A stretch of 64,000 nucleotides of DNA from Streptomyces sp. DSM 15324 (GTDB lineage: Bacteria > Actinomycetota > Actinomycetes > Streptomycetales > Streptomycetaceae), in assembly GCF_001514285.1 (NCBI RefSeq), contig NZ_KQ949031.1, forward strand, positions 186,001 to 250,000, written 5' to 3'. Of the stretch, positions 8,323 through 16,489 are shown piece by piece (within the stretch, counting starts at the first letter, position 1; each line of letters starts with the position of its first letter). The position numbers and the translations under genes were made by a program. The notes under the pieces were generated by a model that saw only the letters and a program-made list of their open reading frames with translations, was not told the DNA's origin and ran no database searches.

Positions 8323-9342
8323 TCAGGGGCGCCCCCGCGCCGGGACCTCCTCCTGCGCGCGGACCGGTCCCGGCGCGGTGCCGTTCCCGAAGGGGCGCCC
8401 GCCGAGCCGCTCCCGGCCGTGCGGGGTCGTCCAGCCCGCCAGGTCCGGCCCGACGGGAACGATCCTCGTCGGATTGATCCCGGTGTGCACCTGGTAGTAG
8501 TGCCGCTTGATGTGGTCGAAATCGACGGTGTCACCGAAACCCGGCGTCTGGTAGAGGTCCCGGGCGTACGCCCACAGCACCGGGTCCTCCGTCAGCTTCC
8601 AGCGGTTGCACTTGAAGTGTCCGTGGTAGACCGCGTCGAAGCGGACCAGCGTGGTGAACAGCCGTACATCGGCCTCGGTGATCGTGTCACCGACCAGGTA
8701 ACGCTGCCGCGCGAGTCGTGAACCCAGCAGCTCCAGCCGCCGGAAGACGGCCGCACAGGCCTCCTCGTACTCCTCCTGCCCCCGCGCGAACCCCGCCCGG
8801 TACACCCCGTTGTTGACGTCCTCGTACACCTCGGCCATCACCGTGTCGATCTCCGCCCGCAACTCCTCGGGGTAGAGGTCCGGCGCCCCGGGGCGGTGCA
8901 GGGCCCGCCACTCGGTGGCCAGGTCGAGGGTGATCCGCTGGTAGTCGTTCGTCACCAGCCGGCCGCTGGGCACGTCCACGATCGCCGGCACACTGACGCC
9001 GCCCGGATACCCGGTCTCCCGCCGGTCGTAGGCCTCGCCGAGGAAGCGGATGCCGAGGACCGGGTCGCGCTCGCCCGGATCGAGGGTGAACCGCCAGCTC
9101 CGGTCGTCCTGGAGGGGATCGGCGATCGCCATGGACAGCGCGTCCTCCAGACCGAGCAGCCGCCGGGAGATCACCGCCCGGCTCGCCCACGGGCAGGCAC
9201 GGCTGACGACGAGGCGGTAGCGCCCGGCCGTCACCGGCCAGCCGTCCCGGCCGTCCGCGGTGATCCGGTCCCTGAAGTGGCTCCTGGACCGCCGGAACCG
9301 CCGGTGCCCGTACCCGCTGTTGCCGTCGCCCCCGTCGTTCAT
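8323..9342 (-). CDS. xi-class glutathione S-transferase (glutathionyl-hydroquinone reductase type)
   Basis: A 339-residue protein. The N-terminal thioredoxin-like half contains VSRACPWASRAVI with the catalytic CPWA cysteine of the ECM4/YqjG class, and RITADGRDGWPVTAGRY upstream of it. The C-terminal helical half has TEADVRLFTTLVRFDAVYHGHFKCN, diagnostic of the class. These enzymes reduce S-conjugated hydroquinones. Streptomyces use mycothiol rather than glutathione, so the physiological thiol may differ. It has a GGGAGG ribosome site and is divergent from a metal exporter. Confidence 0.9.
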   Translation of the reverse strand: MNDGGDGNSGYGHRRFRRSRSHFRDRITADGRDGWPVTAGRYRLVVSRACPWASRAVISRRLLGLEDALSMAIADPLQDDRSWRFTLDPGERDPVLGIRFLGEAYDRRETGYPGGVSVPAIVDVPSGRLVTNDYQRITLDLATEWRALHRPGAPDLYPEELRAEIDTVMAEVYEDVNNGVYRAGFARGQEEYEEACAAVFRRLELLGSRLARQRYLVGDTITEADVRLFTTLVRFDAVYHGHFKCNRWKLTEDPVLWAYARDLYQTPGFGDTVDFDHIKRHYYQVHTGINPTRIVPVGPDLAGWTTPHGRERLGGRPFGNGTAPGPVRAQEEVPARGRP

Positions 9343-9454
9343 GGCACCTCCCGCTGCTCCCGCCGGCCGCCCGGCTCGGCGACCTGCTGACCGCGTTCCC
9401 CGATTTCCGCGCACCGCACGGTGTGATCCCGAACTGCCGGGGCAGTCGGCACGG

Positions 9455-10447
9455 GTGAGCGGGACAACACCGAAGCCGAAGCGCGACCCTGCCCGAAAGG
9501 CGCGGGCCGACCGCCGGACGCGCCTGACCGTGCTGGTGGCCCTCGCCGCCAACCTCGTGATCGCCGCCGCCAAGACGGCCGGGGGGCTGCTGGCCGGCTC
9601 GCCCGCGCTGCTCTCGGAGGCCGCGCACTCCGTCGCCGACAGTTTCAACGAGGTGTTCCTGCTCGCCGCGCTGCGCCGCAGCCGCCGCCCGGCCGACCGG
9701 CGCCACCCCTTCGGCTACGGCAAGGAACGCTTCTTCTGGTCGCTCCTCGCCGCTGTGGGAATCTTCGTCATGGGCGGCTGCTTCTCCTTCTTCCAGGGCG
9801 TGGAGGCCCTCCGAAGCGGTGCGGAGGAGAAGACCAGCGGCTATGTGGCCGGTCTGATCGTCCTCGGCGTCGCCCTCCTCGCCGAGGGCCTCTCCCTGCT
9901 GCGCGCCCTTCACCAGGTGCGCCGGCAGGGCGGCACGTCCCGGCTGCGCGACCCGGCCCTGCGCACCGTCGTCGCCGAGGACGGCACCGCCGTCCTGGGT
10001 GTCACCCTGGCCGCCGTCGGTATGGCGCTGCACATGGTCACCGGCAACGTCGTATGGGAGGCGTCCGCCTCGCTGGCGATCGGCGCGCTCCTCGTGTTCG
10101 TCGCCTTCCAGCTCGGCCGGGAGGCCCGCGACCAGCTCATCGGCGTGGCCGCCGACCCCGAGACCGGCGACCGTATCGCGGAACTGCTGGCCGCCCAGCC
10201 GGAGATCGACAGCGTGGAGGCGCTGTTCACCATGAAGACGGGCCTCGACACGGCCCTCGTCGCCGCGCGCGTCGATCTCATGCCGGGCCTGGACAGCGAG
10301 CGGGTGGAGGAGGTCGCCGACCGGATCAAGCGCGCCATCGGCGACGCGGTCCCCGAGGCCGACGCGATCTTCCTCGACGTCACCGACCGTCCGCCGCACG
10401 GGGCACGCAAGAGCCCCGCCGCGACGGGGGAGCGCGGCGGGGCCTGA
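9455..10447 (+). CDS. CDF-family cation efflux transporter
   Basis: 330 residues from a GTG start. The first helix, LTVLVALAANLVIAAAKTAGG, leads into SPALLSEAAHSVADSFNEVFLL, which holds the metal-binding S/H/D motif of cation-diffusion facilitators, and HPFGYGKERFFWSLLAA. Further helices and a cytoplasmic tail (PEIDSVEALFTMKTG) follow. It probably exports Zn2+ or a similar divalent ion by proton antiport. The reading frame extends further upstream, but GTG 9455 opens the conserved part. Confidence 0.88.
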   Translation: MSGTTPKPKRDPARKARADRRTRLTVLVALAANLVIAAAKTAGGLLAGSPALLSEAAHSVADSFNEVFLLAALRRSRRPADRRHPFGYGKERFFWSLLAAVGIFVMGGCFSFFQGVEALRSGAEEKTSGYVAGLIVLGVALLAEGLSLLRALHQVRRQGGTSRLRDPALRTVVAEDGTAVLGVTLAAVGMALHMVTGNVVWEASASLAIGALLVFVAFQLGREARDQLIGVAADPETGDRIAELLAAQPEIDSVEALFTMKTGLDTALVAARVDLMPGLDSERVEEVADRIKRAIGDAVPEADAIFLDVTDRPPHGARKSPAATGERGGA

Positions 10448-10454
10448 CTCTCGC

Positions 10455-10490
10455 GTGCCCGGTGCGGGCCGGTTCATGCGCGCCGGGCAC
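10455..10490. terminator. hairpin terminator between convergent genes
   Basis: GTGCCCGGTGCG (10455-10466) pairs with CGCGCCGGGCAC (10479-10490) with one mismatch and a 12-nt loop, placed between the cation transporter and the convergent nitroreductase gene. Confidence 0.55.
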
Positions 10491-10523
10491 GGATTCTGCT
10501 ACGAGGGCACCGCCGCCGTGCGG

Positions 10524-10970
10524 TCAGCGGCCCTGCGGCTCGGCGACGAACACGGGAATCTCCCGGTCGGTCTTCTTCTGGTAGTCGGCGTACGGCGGGA
10601 ACGCGGCGACGGCACGCTCCCACCACTCGGCCTTCTCCGCGCCGCTGATCTCACGGACCGTCATGTCCTGCTTCGCGGGACCGTCCTGCAGTTCCACCTG
10701 CGGGTCGGCCACGAGGTTGTGGTACCAGACCGGGTGGGTGGGTGCCCCGCCCTGGGAGGCGACGAGCGCGTACCGCCCGTCGTGCTCGACCCGCATCAGC
10801 GGGGTCTTGCGGAGCTTGCCGCTGCGCGCGCCCCGGGTGGTCAGCAGGATGACGGGGAGCCCCGTGTCCAGCAGTGTCGTGCCCTCGGTGCCGCCGGAGC
10901 CCTCGTACAACTCCACCTGCTCGCGTACCCACTGGGTCGGGCTGGGCTCGTACTCGCCTTCGAGAGGCAT
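10524..10970 (-). CDS. deazaflavin (F420)-dependent nitroreductase family protein
   Basis: 148 residues related to the Ddn/F420-H2 reductases. The characteristic sequence includes LPVILLTTRGARSGKLRKTP, then ALVASQGGAPTHPVWYHNLV and DREIPVFVAEPQ. Such proteins use reduced F420 to reduce quinones or nitro compounds at the membrane. The ATG at 10970 has AAGGGA 8 nt upstream; a GTG at 11003 with AGGGGA is an alternative. It is divergent from a SnoaL-like gene. Confidence 0.87.
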   Translation of the reverse strand: MPLEGEYEPSPTQWVREQVELYEGSGGTEGTTLLDTGLPVILLTTRGARSGKLRKTPLMRVEHDGRYALVASQGGAPTHPVWYHNLVADPQVELQDGPAKQDMTVREISGAEKAEWWERAVAAFPPYADYQKKTDREIPVFVAEPQGR

Positions 10971-11106
10971 GGTATCCGTCCCTTTCGTCACATGGTCGCT
11001 CACGACCGGCTGATCCCCTCAACACCGGTGCCCCCTCGTTTCATCCGCACCCCCGTTACCTGCCGGGTAATCGCGCCGCCCGCACCCCGTCGGCACACTC
11101 GGAGCC

Positions 11107-11535
11107 ATGACGAAGACGACCGGCACCCGCGCCGTGACCGAGGAACTGCTCCGCCGTATCGGCGAGGGCGACCCGGAGCGGATCGCCGCCCTGTACGCCG
11201 ACGGCGTCGACTGGCGGCTCTCCTGGCCCGAGGACGCGCACGACCGCGCCGAGACGCCCTGGATCCGGCACCGGTTCACCGGTGCCGAGGCGGCCGACCA
11301 CTTCCGGTCCCTGGCCGCCCACCACCGGCCCGGGGCGGCGGACACGCGGGTCGAACACGTCCTCGTCGACGGCGCCGACGCGGTGGCGCTGGGCGAGATA
11401 CGGCAGACCGCCGCCCCCACCGGACGCCCCTACCGGGCCGCGTTCGCCCTGCACCTGACCGTCCGCGACGGCCTGATCGTCCGCCACCACGTCTACGAGG
11501 ACAGCCTGACCGTCGCCCGAGCCTTCACTCCGTGA
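11107..11535 (+). CDS. SnoaL/NTF2-like family protein
   Basis: 142 residues with the cone-shaped NTF2 fold pattern: helix AVTEELLRRIGEGDPERIAALYADGVDW, the TPWIRHRFTGAEAADHFRSL segment, and C-terminal strands FALHLTVRDGLIVRHHVYEDS. The family covers polyketide cyclases, isomerases and pure binding proteins, so the function is open. Its last codons are duplicated 51 bp downstream. Confidence 0.82.
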   Translation: MTKTTGTRAVTEELLRRIGEGDPERIAALYADGVDWRLSWPEDAHDRAETPWIRHRFTGAEAADHFRSLAAHHRPGAADTRVEHVLVDGADAVALGEIRQTAAPTGRPYRAAFALHLTVRDGLIVRHHVYEDSLTVARAFTP

Positions 11536-11578
11536 CCCGCGCGGGGCTTTCACTGCCTGACCGTCGGCCGAGCCTTCA
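11504..11578 (+). repeat. direct duplication of the 3' end of the SnoaL-like gene
   Basis: The 24 bases at 11504-11527, inside the last codons of the SnoaL-like gene, recur at 11555-11578 with a single mismatch (period 51 bp). The second copy lies beyond the stop codon. It looks like a small tandem duplication, not a functional site. Confidence 0.7.
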
Positions 11579-11669
11579 GCCCTGCCCCGCAATGGCCGTC
11601 CTTCCCCTGCCCCGCCCGGGTCGTCCTCCCCCTGACCCCTGGGTCCTCCGCCCCCCGGCCCACCCGCGT

Positions 11670-12293
11670 CTACATCACCATCCCGACAGCCAGCACCGTC
11701 ATCACCCCGCTCGACACGAGTGCCGTCGCGAGGCGTCCGCGGTGGCCGGTCAGGGTGCGACCGAGCAGGGCGCCGCCCCCGGCCACGAGCAGTTGCCAGC
11801 TCGCGGACGCGACGAACGCGGCCAGCACGAACGCACCCTGTTCCAGCGGGCGTACGGCGTCCGTGGTGCCGGTGCCGAGGACCAGCGCGGCGAAGTAGAC
11901 GACGGTGGTCGGATTGAGCAATGTGATGCCGAGCAGGCCCAGGTAGGCGCGGGCGGCGGTCGGTGGCGGGGGCAGGGAGCGGGTGGCGAGCCGACGGGCC
12001 CGGTACTGGCGTACGGCGGTCAGGGCGCCGCGCAGCGCCAGGACCAGCAGCACCAGGGCCGAGGCCCAGCGCAGCGGCACCAGCACCGGCCGCAGCGCGG
12101 CGGCGAGCGCGGACCCGCCGACGGTGGCCAGCAGGGCGTAGAGCCCGTCGGCGGTAGCGATGCCCAGCGCGGCGCACGCGCCGGTGCGCAGGGAGGTGCG
12201 GGCGGTGAGGGAGACGAGGTAGGTCGCGACGGCCCCGACGGGTACGGCGATGCCGTAGCCCGCGATCAGGCCCGCGACGAGCGCGGCCGTCAC
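11670..12293 (-). CDS. LysE/ArgO-family amino-acid exporter
   Basis: 207 residues with six hydrophobic helices. The N-terminus MTAALVAGLIAGYGIAVPVG is the LysE signature region (G-x-x-x-G-x-x-x-P-G), and the GITLLNPTTVVYFAALVLG motif in the middle is typical of LysE/RhtB exporters. It would export an amino acid or related metabolite. The GTG start overlaps the stop of a possible 35-codon leader (GTGA). Confidence 0.9.
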   Translation of the reverse strand: MTAALVAGLIAGYGIAVPVGAVATYLVSLTARTSLRTGACAALGIATADGLYALLATVGGSALAAALRPVLVPLRWASALVLLVLALRGALTAVRQYRARRLATRSLPPPPTAARAYLGLLGITLLNPTTVVYFAALVLGTGTTDAVRPLEQGAFVLAAFVASASWQLLVAGGGALLGRTLTGHRGRLATALVSSGVMTVLAVGMVM

Positions 12294-12397
12294 GGACGCG
12301 CGGGACCGGGCCTCCGGGGACGGACGGGCTGCTGCTGGAGCCCGGCCGGAAGGACGGCGTCGGACATCAGCGGCAGAAGAACGTCGATTCGAGGCAT
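12290..12397 (-). CDS. possible 35-residue leader peptide upstream of the LysE gene
   Basis: A short frame, MPRIDVLLPLMSDAVLPAG and onwards, ends in a GTGA overlap with the LysE-type gene. The overlap suggests translational coupling, but the peptide is proline/arginine-rich at its end, matches no family I know, and may be chance. Low confidence. Confidence 0.25.
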   Translation of the reverse strand: MPRIDVLLPLMSDAVLPAGLQQQPVRPRRPGPARP

Positions 12398-12555
12398 GGC
12401 CGGATCGTGCGGCCAGAGCGCACCCGCCGGCAAGTGATTTTCGGTCCCGGGTCCGGCCCTCGGCACCGAAAGAACCTGAGCCGGGTCCTCGCGGAGTGGA
12501 TGGTTCCGGCCATCTTGTCCCTTTCGCCGATCTGGCCGAACTCCCTGTCGTCCTA

Positions 12556-12574
12556 TAGATGCCCCGGGCATCTA
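12556..12574. promoter_or_regulatory. 19-bp palindrome upstream of the P450 gene
   Basis: Arms TAGATGCCC and GGGCATCTA flank a single C, so 18 of 19 positions are symmetrical. It lies 43 bp before the P450 start and overlaps TATAGA (12554-12559), a possible -10. It is a likely repressor site; no regulator gene is adjacent, so the binder is unknown. Confidence 0.6.
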
Positions 12575-12616
12575 ATGAAGATCGGCACGCCGCACCCTTC
12601 GTCTGCGAGGTCTCTC

Positions 12617-13840
12617 ATGACGGAACTGGAACTGTCGGAACTCCCCCCACTGTCGAAGCCCGTGTCCTTCCCCCAGGACCGTACCTGCCCCTACCATCCG
12701 CCCACGGCCTACGACCCCCTGCGCACCGCCCGCCCGCTGTCCCGCGTGACGCTCTACGACGGCCGCACGGCCTGGGTCGTCACCGGCCACGACACCGCCC
12801 GCGCCCTGCTCGCGGACCCCCGGCTGTCCAGCGACCGCACCCGGCCCGGCTACCCGGCGACCTCCCCGCGCTTCAAGGCGCTGCTCGACCGCCGGGCCGC
12901 CCTCCTCAACGTCGACGACCCCGAGCACCACGCGCAGCGCCGGATGCTGGTCGCGGACTTCACCCTCAAGCGGGCCACGGCGCTGCGCCCGGCCATCCAG
13001 CGGATCGTCGACGAGCGGATCGACGCGATGCTCGCCCAGGGCCCGCCCGCCGACCTGGTCTCCGCCTTCGCGCTGCCGGTGCCGTCCACGGTGATCAGCG
13101 AGCTGCTCGGGGTGCCGTACGCCGACCACGATTTCTTCGAGGAGCAGTCCCGGCGGATGCTGCGCAGCCGGGTGCCCGAGGAGGTGCGCGACGCCCGCGG
13201 GCGGCTCGACGCGTACCTCGGCGCGCTGATCGACCGCAAGGCGGCCGGGCCGCCCGGGGACGGCGTCCTGGACGCCCTGGTCCACGAGCGGCTGCGCGAC
13301 GGCACCGTGGACCGCGACGGGGCGATCGCCCTGGCCGTCATCCTGCTGGTCGCCGGCCACGAGACGACCGCCAACATGATCTCCCTCGGTACCTACACCC
13401 TGCTCCGGCACCCCGAGCGGCTGGCAGAACTGCGGGCCGACCCCGCGCTGCTGCCGGCCGCCGTCGAGGAGCTGATGCGGATGCTGTCCATCGCGGACGG
13501 GCTGCTGCGGCTGGCCACCGAGGACATCGAGGTGGGCGGCACCACCATCCGGGCCGGGGACGGCGTGGTCTTCTCGACCTCGGTGATCAACCGTGACGAG
13601 CGCGCCTACCCCGACCCGGACACCCTCGACTGGCACCGTTCCGCCCGTCACCACGTGGCGTTCGGCTTCGGCATCCACCAGTGCCTCGGCCAGAACCTGG
13701 CCCGCGCCGAGCTGGAGATCGCCCTCGGCACCCTCCTCGCCCGCCTGCCGGGCCTGCGGCTCGCGATCCCCGCCGAGGACGTCCGCTGGAAGCCCGGCGA
13801 CACCATCCAGGGGATGCTCGAACTCCCCGTGACCTGGTGA
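12617..13840 (+). CDS. cytochrome P450 (CYP105-like)
   Basis: A 407-residue P450 with all landmark motifs: I-helix AGHETT (246-251), the K-helix E-x-x-R in EELMR (Glu285, Arg288), and the haem loop FGFGIHQCLGQNLAR with the thiolate Cys356. It hydroxylates an organic substrate using electrons from the ferredoxin encoded 11 bp downstream. Sequence features such as NVDDPEHHAQRRMLVADFT and the FGFGIHQCLGQ loop are those of the CYP105 group, known for promiscuous xenobiotic and secondary-metabolite oxidation. It has GAGG before the ATG. Control is probably through the palindrome at 12556-12574. Confidence 0.95.
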   Translation: MTELELSELPPLSKPVSFPQDRTCPYHPPTAYDPLRTARPLSRVTLYDGRTAWVVTGHDTARALLADPRLSSDRTRPGYPATSPRFKALLDRRAALLNVDDPEHHAQRRMLVADFTLKRATALRPAIQRIVDERIDAMLAQGPPADLVSAFALPVPSTVISELLGVPYADHDFFEEQSRRMLRSRVPEEVRDARGRLDAYLGALIDRKAAGPPGDGVLDALVHERLRDGTVDRDGAIALAVILLVAGHETTANMISLGTYTLLRHPERLAELRADPALLPAAVEELMRMLSIADGLLRLATEDIEVGGTTIRAGDGVVFSTSVINRDERAYPDPDTLDWHRSARHHVAFGFGIHQCLGQNLARAELEIALGTLLARLPGLRLAIPAEDVRWKPGDTIQGMLELPVTW

Positions 13841-13851
13841 GGGGCACCGCC

Positions 13852-14076
13852 ATGCACCGCGAGAACCCCACCCGCGGCCCCATCCGCGTCGACACGGACG
13901 TCTGCATCGGGGCCGGCCAGTGCGTGCTGGCCGCACCGGGCGTCTTCACCCAGGACGACGACGGCTACAGCACGCTGCTGCCCGGCCGGGAGGACGGCGC
14001 CGGGGACCCGATGGTCCGGGAGGCCGCGCGGGCCTGCCCGGTCGGCGCCATCGAGGTGCCCGCCTCGGACGGATGA
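13852..14076 (+). CDS. [3Fe-4S] ferredoxin
   Basis: 74 residues. The cluster ligands are in VCIGAGQCVLAAP (C-x5-C, with the fourth cysteine position replaced by Ala) and ARACPVGAIEV, the pattern of single [3Fe-4S] ferredoxins that feed Streptomyces P450s. It starts at ATG 13852 behind GAGGGG, 11 bp after the P450 stop, and is clearly co-transcribed. A ferredoxin reductase is not encoded nearby. Confidence 0.92.
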   Translation: MHRENPTRGPIRVDTDVCIGAGQCVLAAPGVFTQDDDGYSTLLPGREDGAGDPMVREAARACPVGAIEVPASDG

Positions 14077-14123
14077 GCCGACGGGGCGGGGGTACGGGCC
14101 GGGGAACCGCACGGGCCCCCGGT

Positions 14124-14560
14124 TCAGCCCCTGCCCCGCATCAGGCCGCAGACGAAGTCCTCCTGGAGGGCACGCATCCGCGCCGGCAGGGCGGGCGTCA
14201 GGTCCGCGTTGATCTGACGCGTCACCGAGAACGTCAGCGAGCGGCGGCCGTCCGGGGTGGCGGCCATCAGCTGGGTGTACCCGGCCGTGCCGATGTCGGC
14301 GACTCCCGCCCGTACGACCTGGGTGCGTCCGTCCCGTCGCAGCACGGCGATCGCCCCCGGCGGGCCGCCGGGACCGTCGACGAAGGCCTCCAGGCGGCGT
14401 TGCGGCGTACGGTCGTCCGGGGCCCCGAGGCGGCGCCGGCCGGGTCGGCCACGGCCGCGGGGGCCGGCGCGCCCAGGCGGACGACGAGGGCGGACAGGGC
14501 CCGCGGCCGCCGTCGGAGCGGGGCGCGGCGGTCGGGTGCCGAGGGCGGCTGCGTGGGACT
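14124..14560 (-). pseudogene. decayed serine hydrolase (D-Ala-D-Ala carboxypeptidase/beta-lactamase type)
   Basis: On the minus strand one frame gives a signal-peptide-like stretch (RRRPRALSALVVRLGAPA), and a shift near 14400 leads into LEAFVDGPGGPPGAIAVLRR, the mature N-terminus of secreted serine hydrolases. After GVADIGT the sequence jumps to AGYTQLMAATPDGRRSLTFS, which reads like the C-terminal end. The whole catalytic core, including the S-x-x-K serine, is missing. So this is a gene broken by a frameshift and a large internal deletion. The family call is from remnant sequence. Confidence 0.65.
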
Positions 14561-14719
14561 CCCGCCGTGCCTCCTCGCCGCCCTCGGAGAGACCTGCCAC
14601 GATCAGGAGACCGGGTCATGACCACGGGCCTCCACATACCCGTCCACACCATTAGTCACCAGCAGAAACGACCGAAAGGCGGCTCGCGCAGCCGGCCTCC
14701 GGCGTGATCCGCTACAACT

Positions 14720-15199
14720 GTGGAGGGGATCATTGCCGGCGCCTTGGCCGTGATAGGCACCTTGCTGGGCTCCGTCATCGCGCACCACTACCAGGAGAGG
14801 TCCGCCTGCCGAGCCGAGGCCCGCGCACATACGCACCTTCGACAACAGCGCCTGCTCGACAACTGCGCGGATTTCATTGCCCTTGCCGAGGACTACCGTC
14901 GCGCGCAGTACGACCGATGGTCACGCTGGGACACCGACTCCACGAGTGAAGATGCCGCGACCGCACGAGCCGAGTCCTACCGGCTCTACGTGGAGACACG
15001 CAGCAGCGCCTACCGCCTCAAGCTCATGAGCAGCCAGGCCGACGTGCAACAACTCGGCGATCAGGCCAACACGGTGCTGGAGCTCACCAGCGCGATCATC
15101 CGGACTGAAGACAGAGCGGACATGCTCCAGCGTGGCCGCACGGCTCAAGAAGCCTGCGACGCCTTCGTCGCCACAGCCAATGCCGTACTGCACGGATAG
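14720..15199 (+). CDS. hypothetical membrane-anchored coiled protein
   Basis: 159 residues, GTG start. One N-terminal helix (GIIAGALAVIGTLLGSVIAH) is followed by a highly charged, helical, soluble part (QERSACRAEARAHTHLRQQR, YRLYVETRSSAYRLKLMSSQ), suggesting a membrane-tethered coiled coil. Codon use is less G/C-biased at third positions than its neighbours, which hints at recent acquisition. No family recognised. GGAGGGG lies inside the first codons, so the true start is uncertain. Confidence 0.6.
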   Translation: MEGIIAGALAVIGTLLGSVIAHHYQERSACRAEARAHTHLRQQRLLDNCADFIALAEDYRRAQYDRWSRWDTDSTSEDAATARAESYRLYVETRSSAYRLKLMSSQADVQQLGDQANTVLELTSAIIRTEDRADMLQRGRTAQEACDAFVATANAVLHG

Positions 15200-15298
15200 C
15201 TTCCCTACCGAAGTGTGCTCTCGGCGTGCTCCGTGGCAGGGCCCGTCAGGGCGCCGTCCTTTCCGTGCCATGGAACAAGCCTCTCCCGTGTCCGAGGC

Positions 15299-15856
15299 TC
15301 ACCCCAGCAGCAGCCCCGCCGCCTCGCGTGCCTCGGTGGCCGGCGTCGGTGTCCCGGTGATCCCGGCCGTCACCATCGCCCCCTCGGCCAGCAGGAACAG
15401 CGGTCCCGTCAGAGCGCCGGGCAGGCCGGCCTCGGCGATCAGTGCGCCGAGATACTCCCGGAACGCCCGCTTGTGTGCCCGTACCCGCTCCGCCACCCGC
15501 TCCGAGGTCGCCCCCAGCTCGCCGTACGCGTTGATCCAGGCGCAGCCCCGGAAGTCCGGCTCGGCGAACCACTCCTCCAGCCAGTCGAACACCGCGAGGA
15601 TCCGCTCCCGGGGCTCCTCCCGCCGCGCCACGAACTCCGCGAGCCGCCCCCGCCAGCGCACGTCCCGGCGCTCCAGGTAGGCCTCCACCAGCAGGTCCTT
15701 CGCGGGAAAGAGCTGGTACAGCCGCTTCAGCGAGACCCCCGAGGCGGCCCTGACCTCGTCCATCCCCACGGACTGCACACCCCGCCCGTAGAACAGCGTC
15801 TCCGCGGCGTCGAGCGCCTGCTCGCGCGCTGTCGCGCCGTCCATGGCCACCGCCAT
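15299..15856 (-). CDS. TetR-family transcriptional regulator
   Basis: 185 residues. The DNA-binding domain is AREQALDAAETLFYGRGVQS, then VGMDEVRAASGVSLKRLYQL with FPAKDLLVEAYL. The start at ATG 15856 has GGGAG about 8 nt upstream; a later ATG at 15844 is possible. It is divergent from a DUF1348/NTF2-like gene and the intergenic region holds two identical palindromes, so it very likely represses both. The effector is unknown. Confidence 0.92.
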   Translation of the reverse strand: MAVAMDGATAREQALDAAETLFYGRGVQSVGMDEVRAASGVSLKRLYQLFPAKDLLVEAYLERRDVRWRGRLAEFVARREEPRERILAVFDWLEEWFAEPDFRGCAWINAYGELGATSERVAERVRAHKRAFREYLGALIAEAGLPGALTGPLFLLAEGAMVTAGITGTPTPATEAREAAGLLLG

Positions 15857-15915
15857 CACCGTGCTCCCGATCGTCCCGCGGGGTCCCCCTCGCCGGGCCG
15901 GACCCGTTTGACGAG

Positions 15916-15966
15916 GAGAACGCTCGTTCTCTACGGTGGCAGCATAGCGGAGAACGCTCGTTCTCC
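15916..15966. promoter_or_regulatory. two identical TetR operators
   Basis: The same 16-bp palindrome, GAGAACG-CT-CGTTCTC, occurs at 15916-15931 and 15950-15965 (the second extends to 8-bp arms at 15949-15966). Centres are 34 bp apart. The form is typical of the TetR half-site class that contains AACG/CGTT. They sit between the divergent tetR and DUF1348 genes. Confidence 0.82.
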
Positions 15967-16018
15967 CGTTGTCGTCACGGCCCACTCATCGCGGCCCCAC
16001 CTGCCAGGAGGCGCTTCC

Positions 16019-16480
16019 ATGTCCGACCCCCGACCGCCGTTCCCGCCCTTCACCCGGGAGAGCGCCGCGCGGAAGGTCCAGGCCGCCGAGGACGCCTGGA
16101 ACACCCGCGATCCGCACCGCGTCGCGCTCGCCTACTCCGAGGACTCCCTCTGGCGCAACCGTGACACCTTCCTCACCGGCCGCGCCGCGATCGTCGACTT
16201 CCTGACCGCCAAGTGGGCCCGCGAGCGCGAGTACGCCCTGCGCAAGGACCTGTGGGCGTTCGACGGCAACCGCATCGCCGTCCGCTTCCAGTACGAGTCG
16301 CGGGACGCCGACGGCCGGTGGTGGCGCTCGTACGGCAACGAACTCTGGGAGTTCGACGAGCAGGGCCTGATGACCCGCAGGGAGGCCAGCATCAACGACG
16401 TACGGATCGACGAGGGGGACCGCCGCCTGCACGGCCCGCGCCCCGACTCCGAGCGAGGGCTGTCCTTCCCGCTCGCGTAG
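16019..16480 (+). CDS. DUF1348 (NTF2-like) family protein
   Basis: 153 residues of the nuclear-transport-factor-2-like DUF1348 family, recognisable by WNTRDPHRVALAYSEDSLWR, FLTGRAAIVDFLTAKWARE, LWAFDGNRIAVRFQYES and WRSYGNELWEFDEQGLM. Proteins of this family are commonly the target of a divergent TetR gene, exactly as here, and are thought to bind or convert small toxic molecules. AGGAGG precedes the ATG. Confidence 0.9.
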   Translation: MSDPRPPFPPFTRESAARKVQAAEDAWNTRDPHRVALAYSEDSLWRNRDTFLTGRAAIVDFLTAKWAREREYALRKDLWAFDGNRIAVRFQYESRDADGRWWRSYGNELWEFDEQGLMTRREASINDVRIDEGDRRLHGPRPDSERGLSFPLA

Positions 16481-16489
16481 GGTTCCCGG

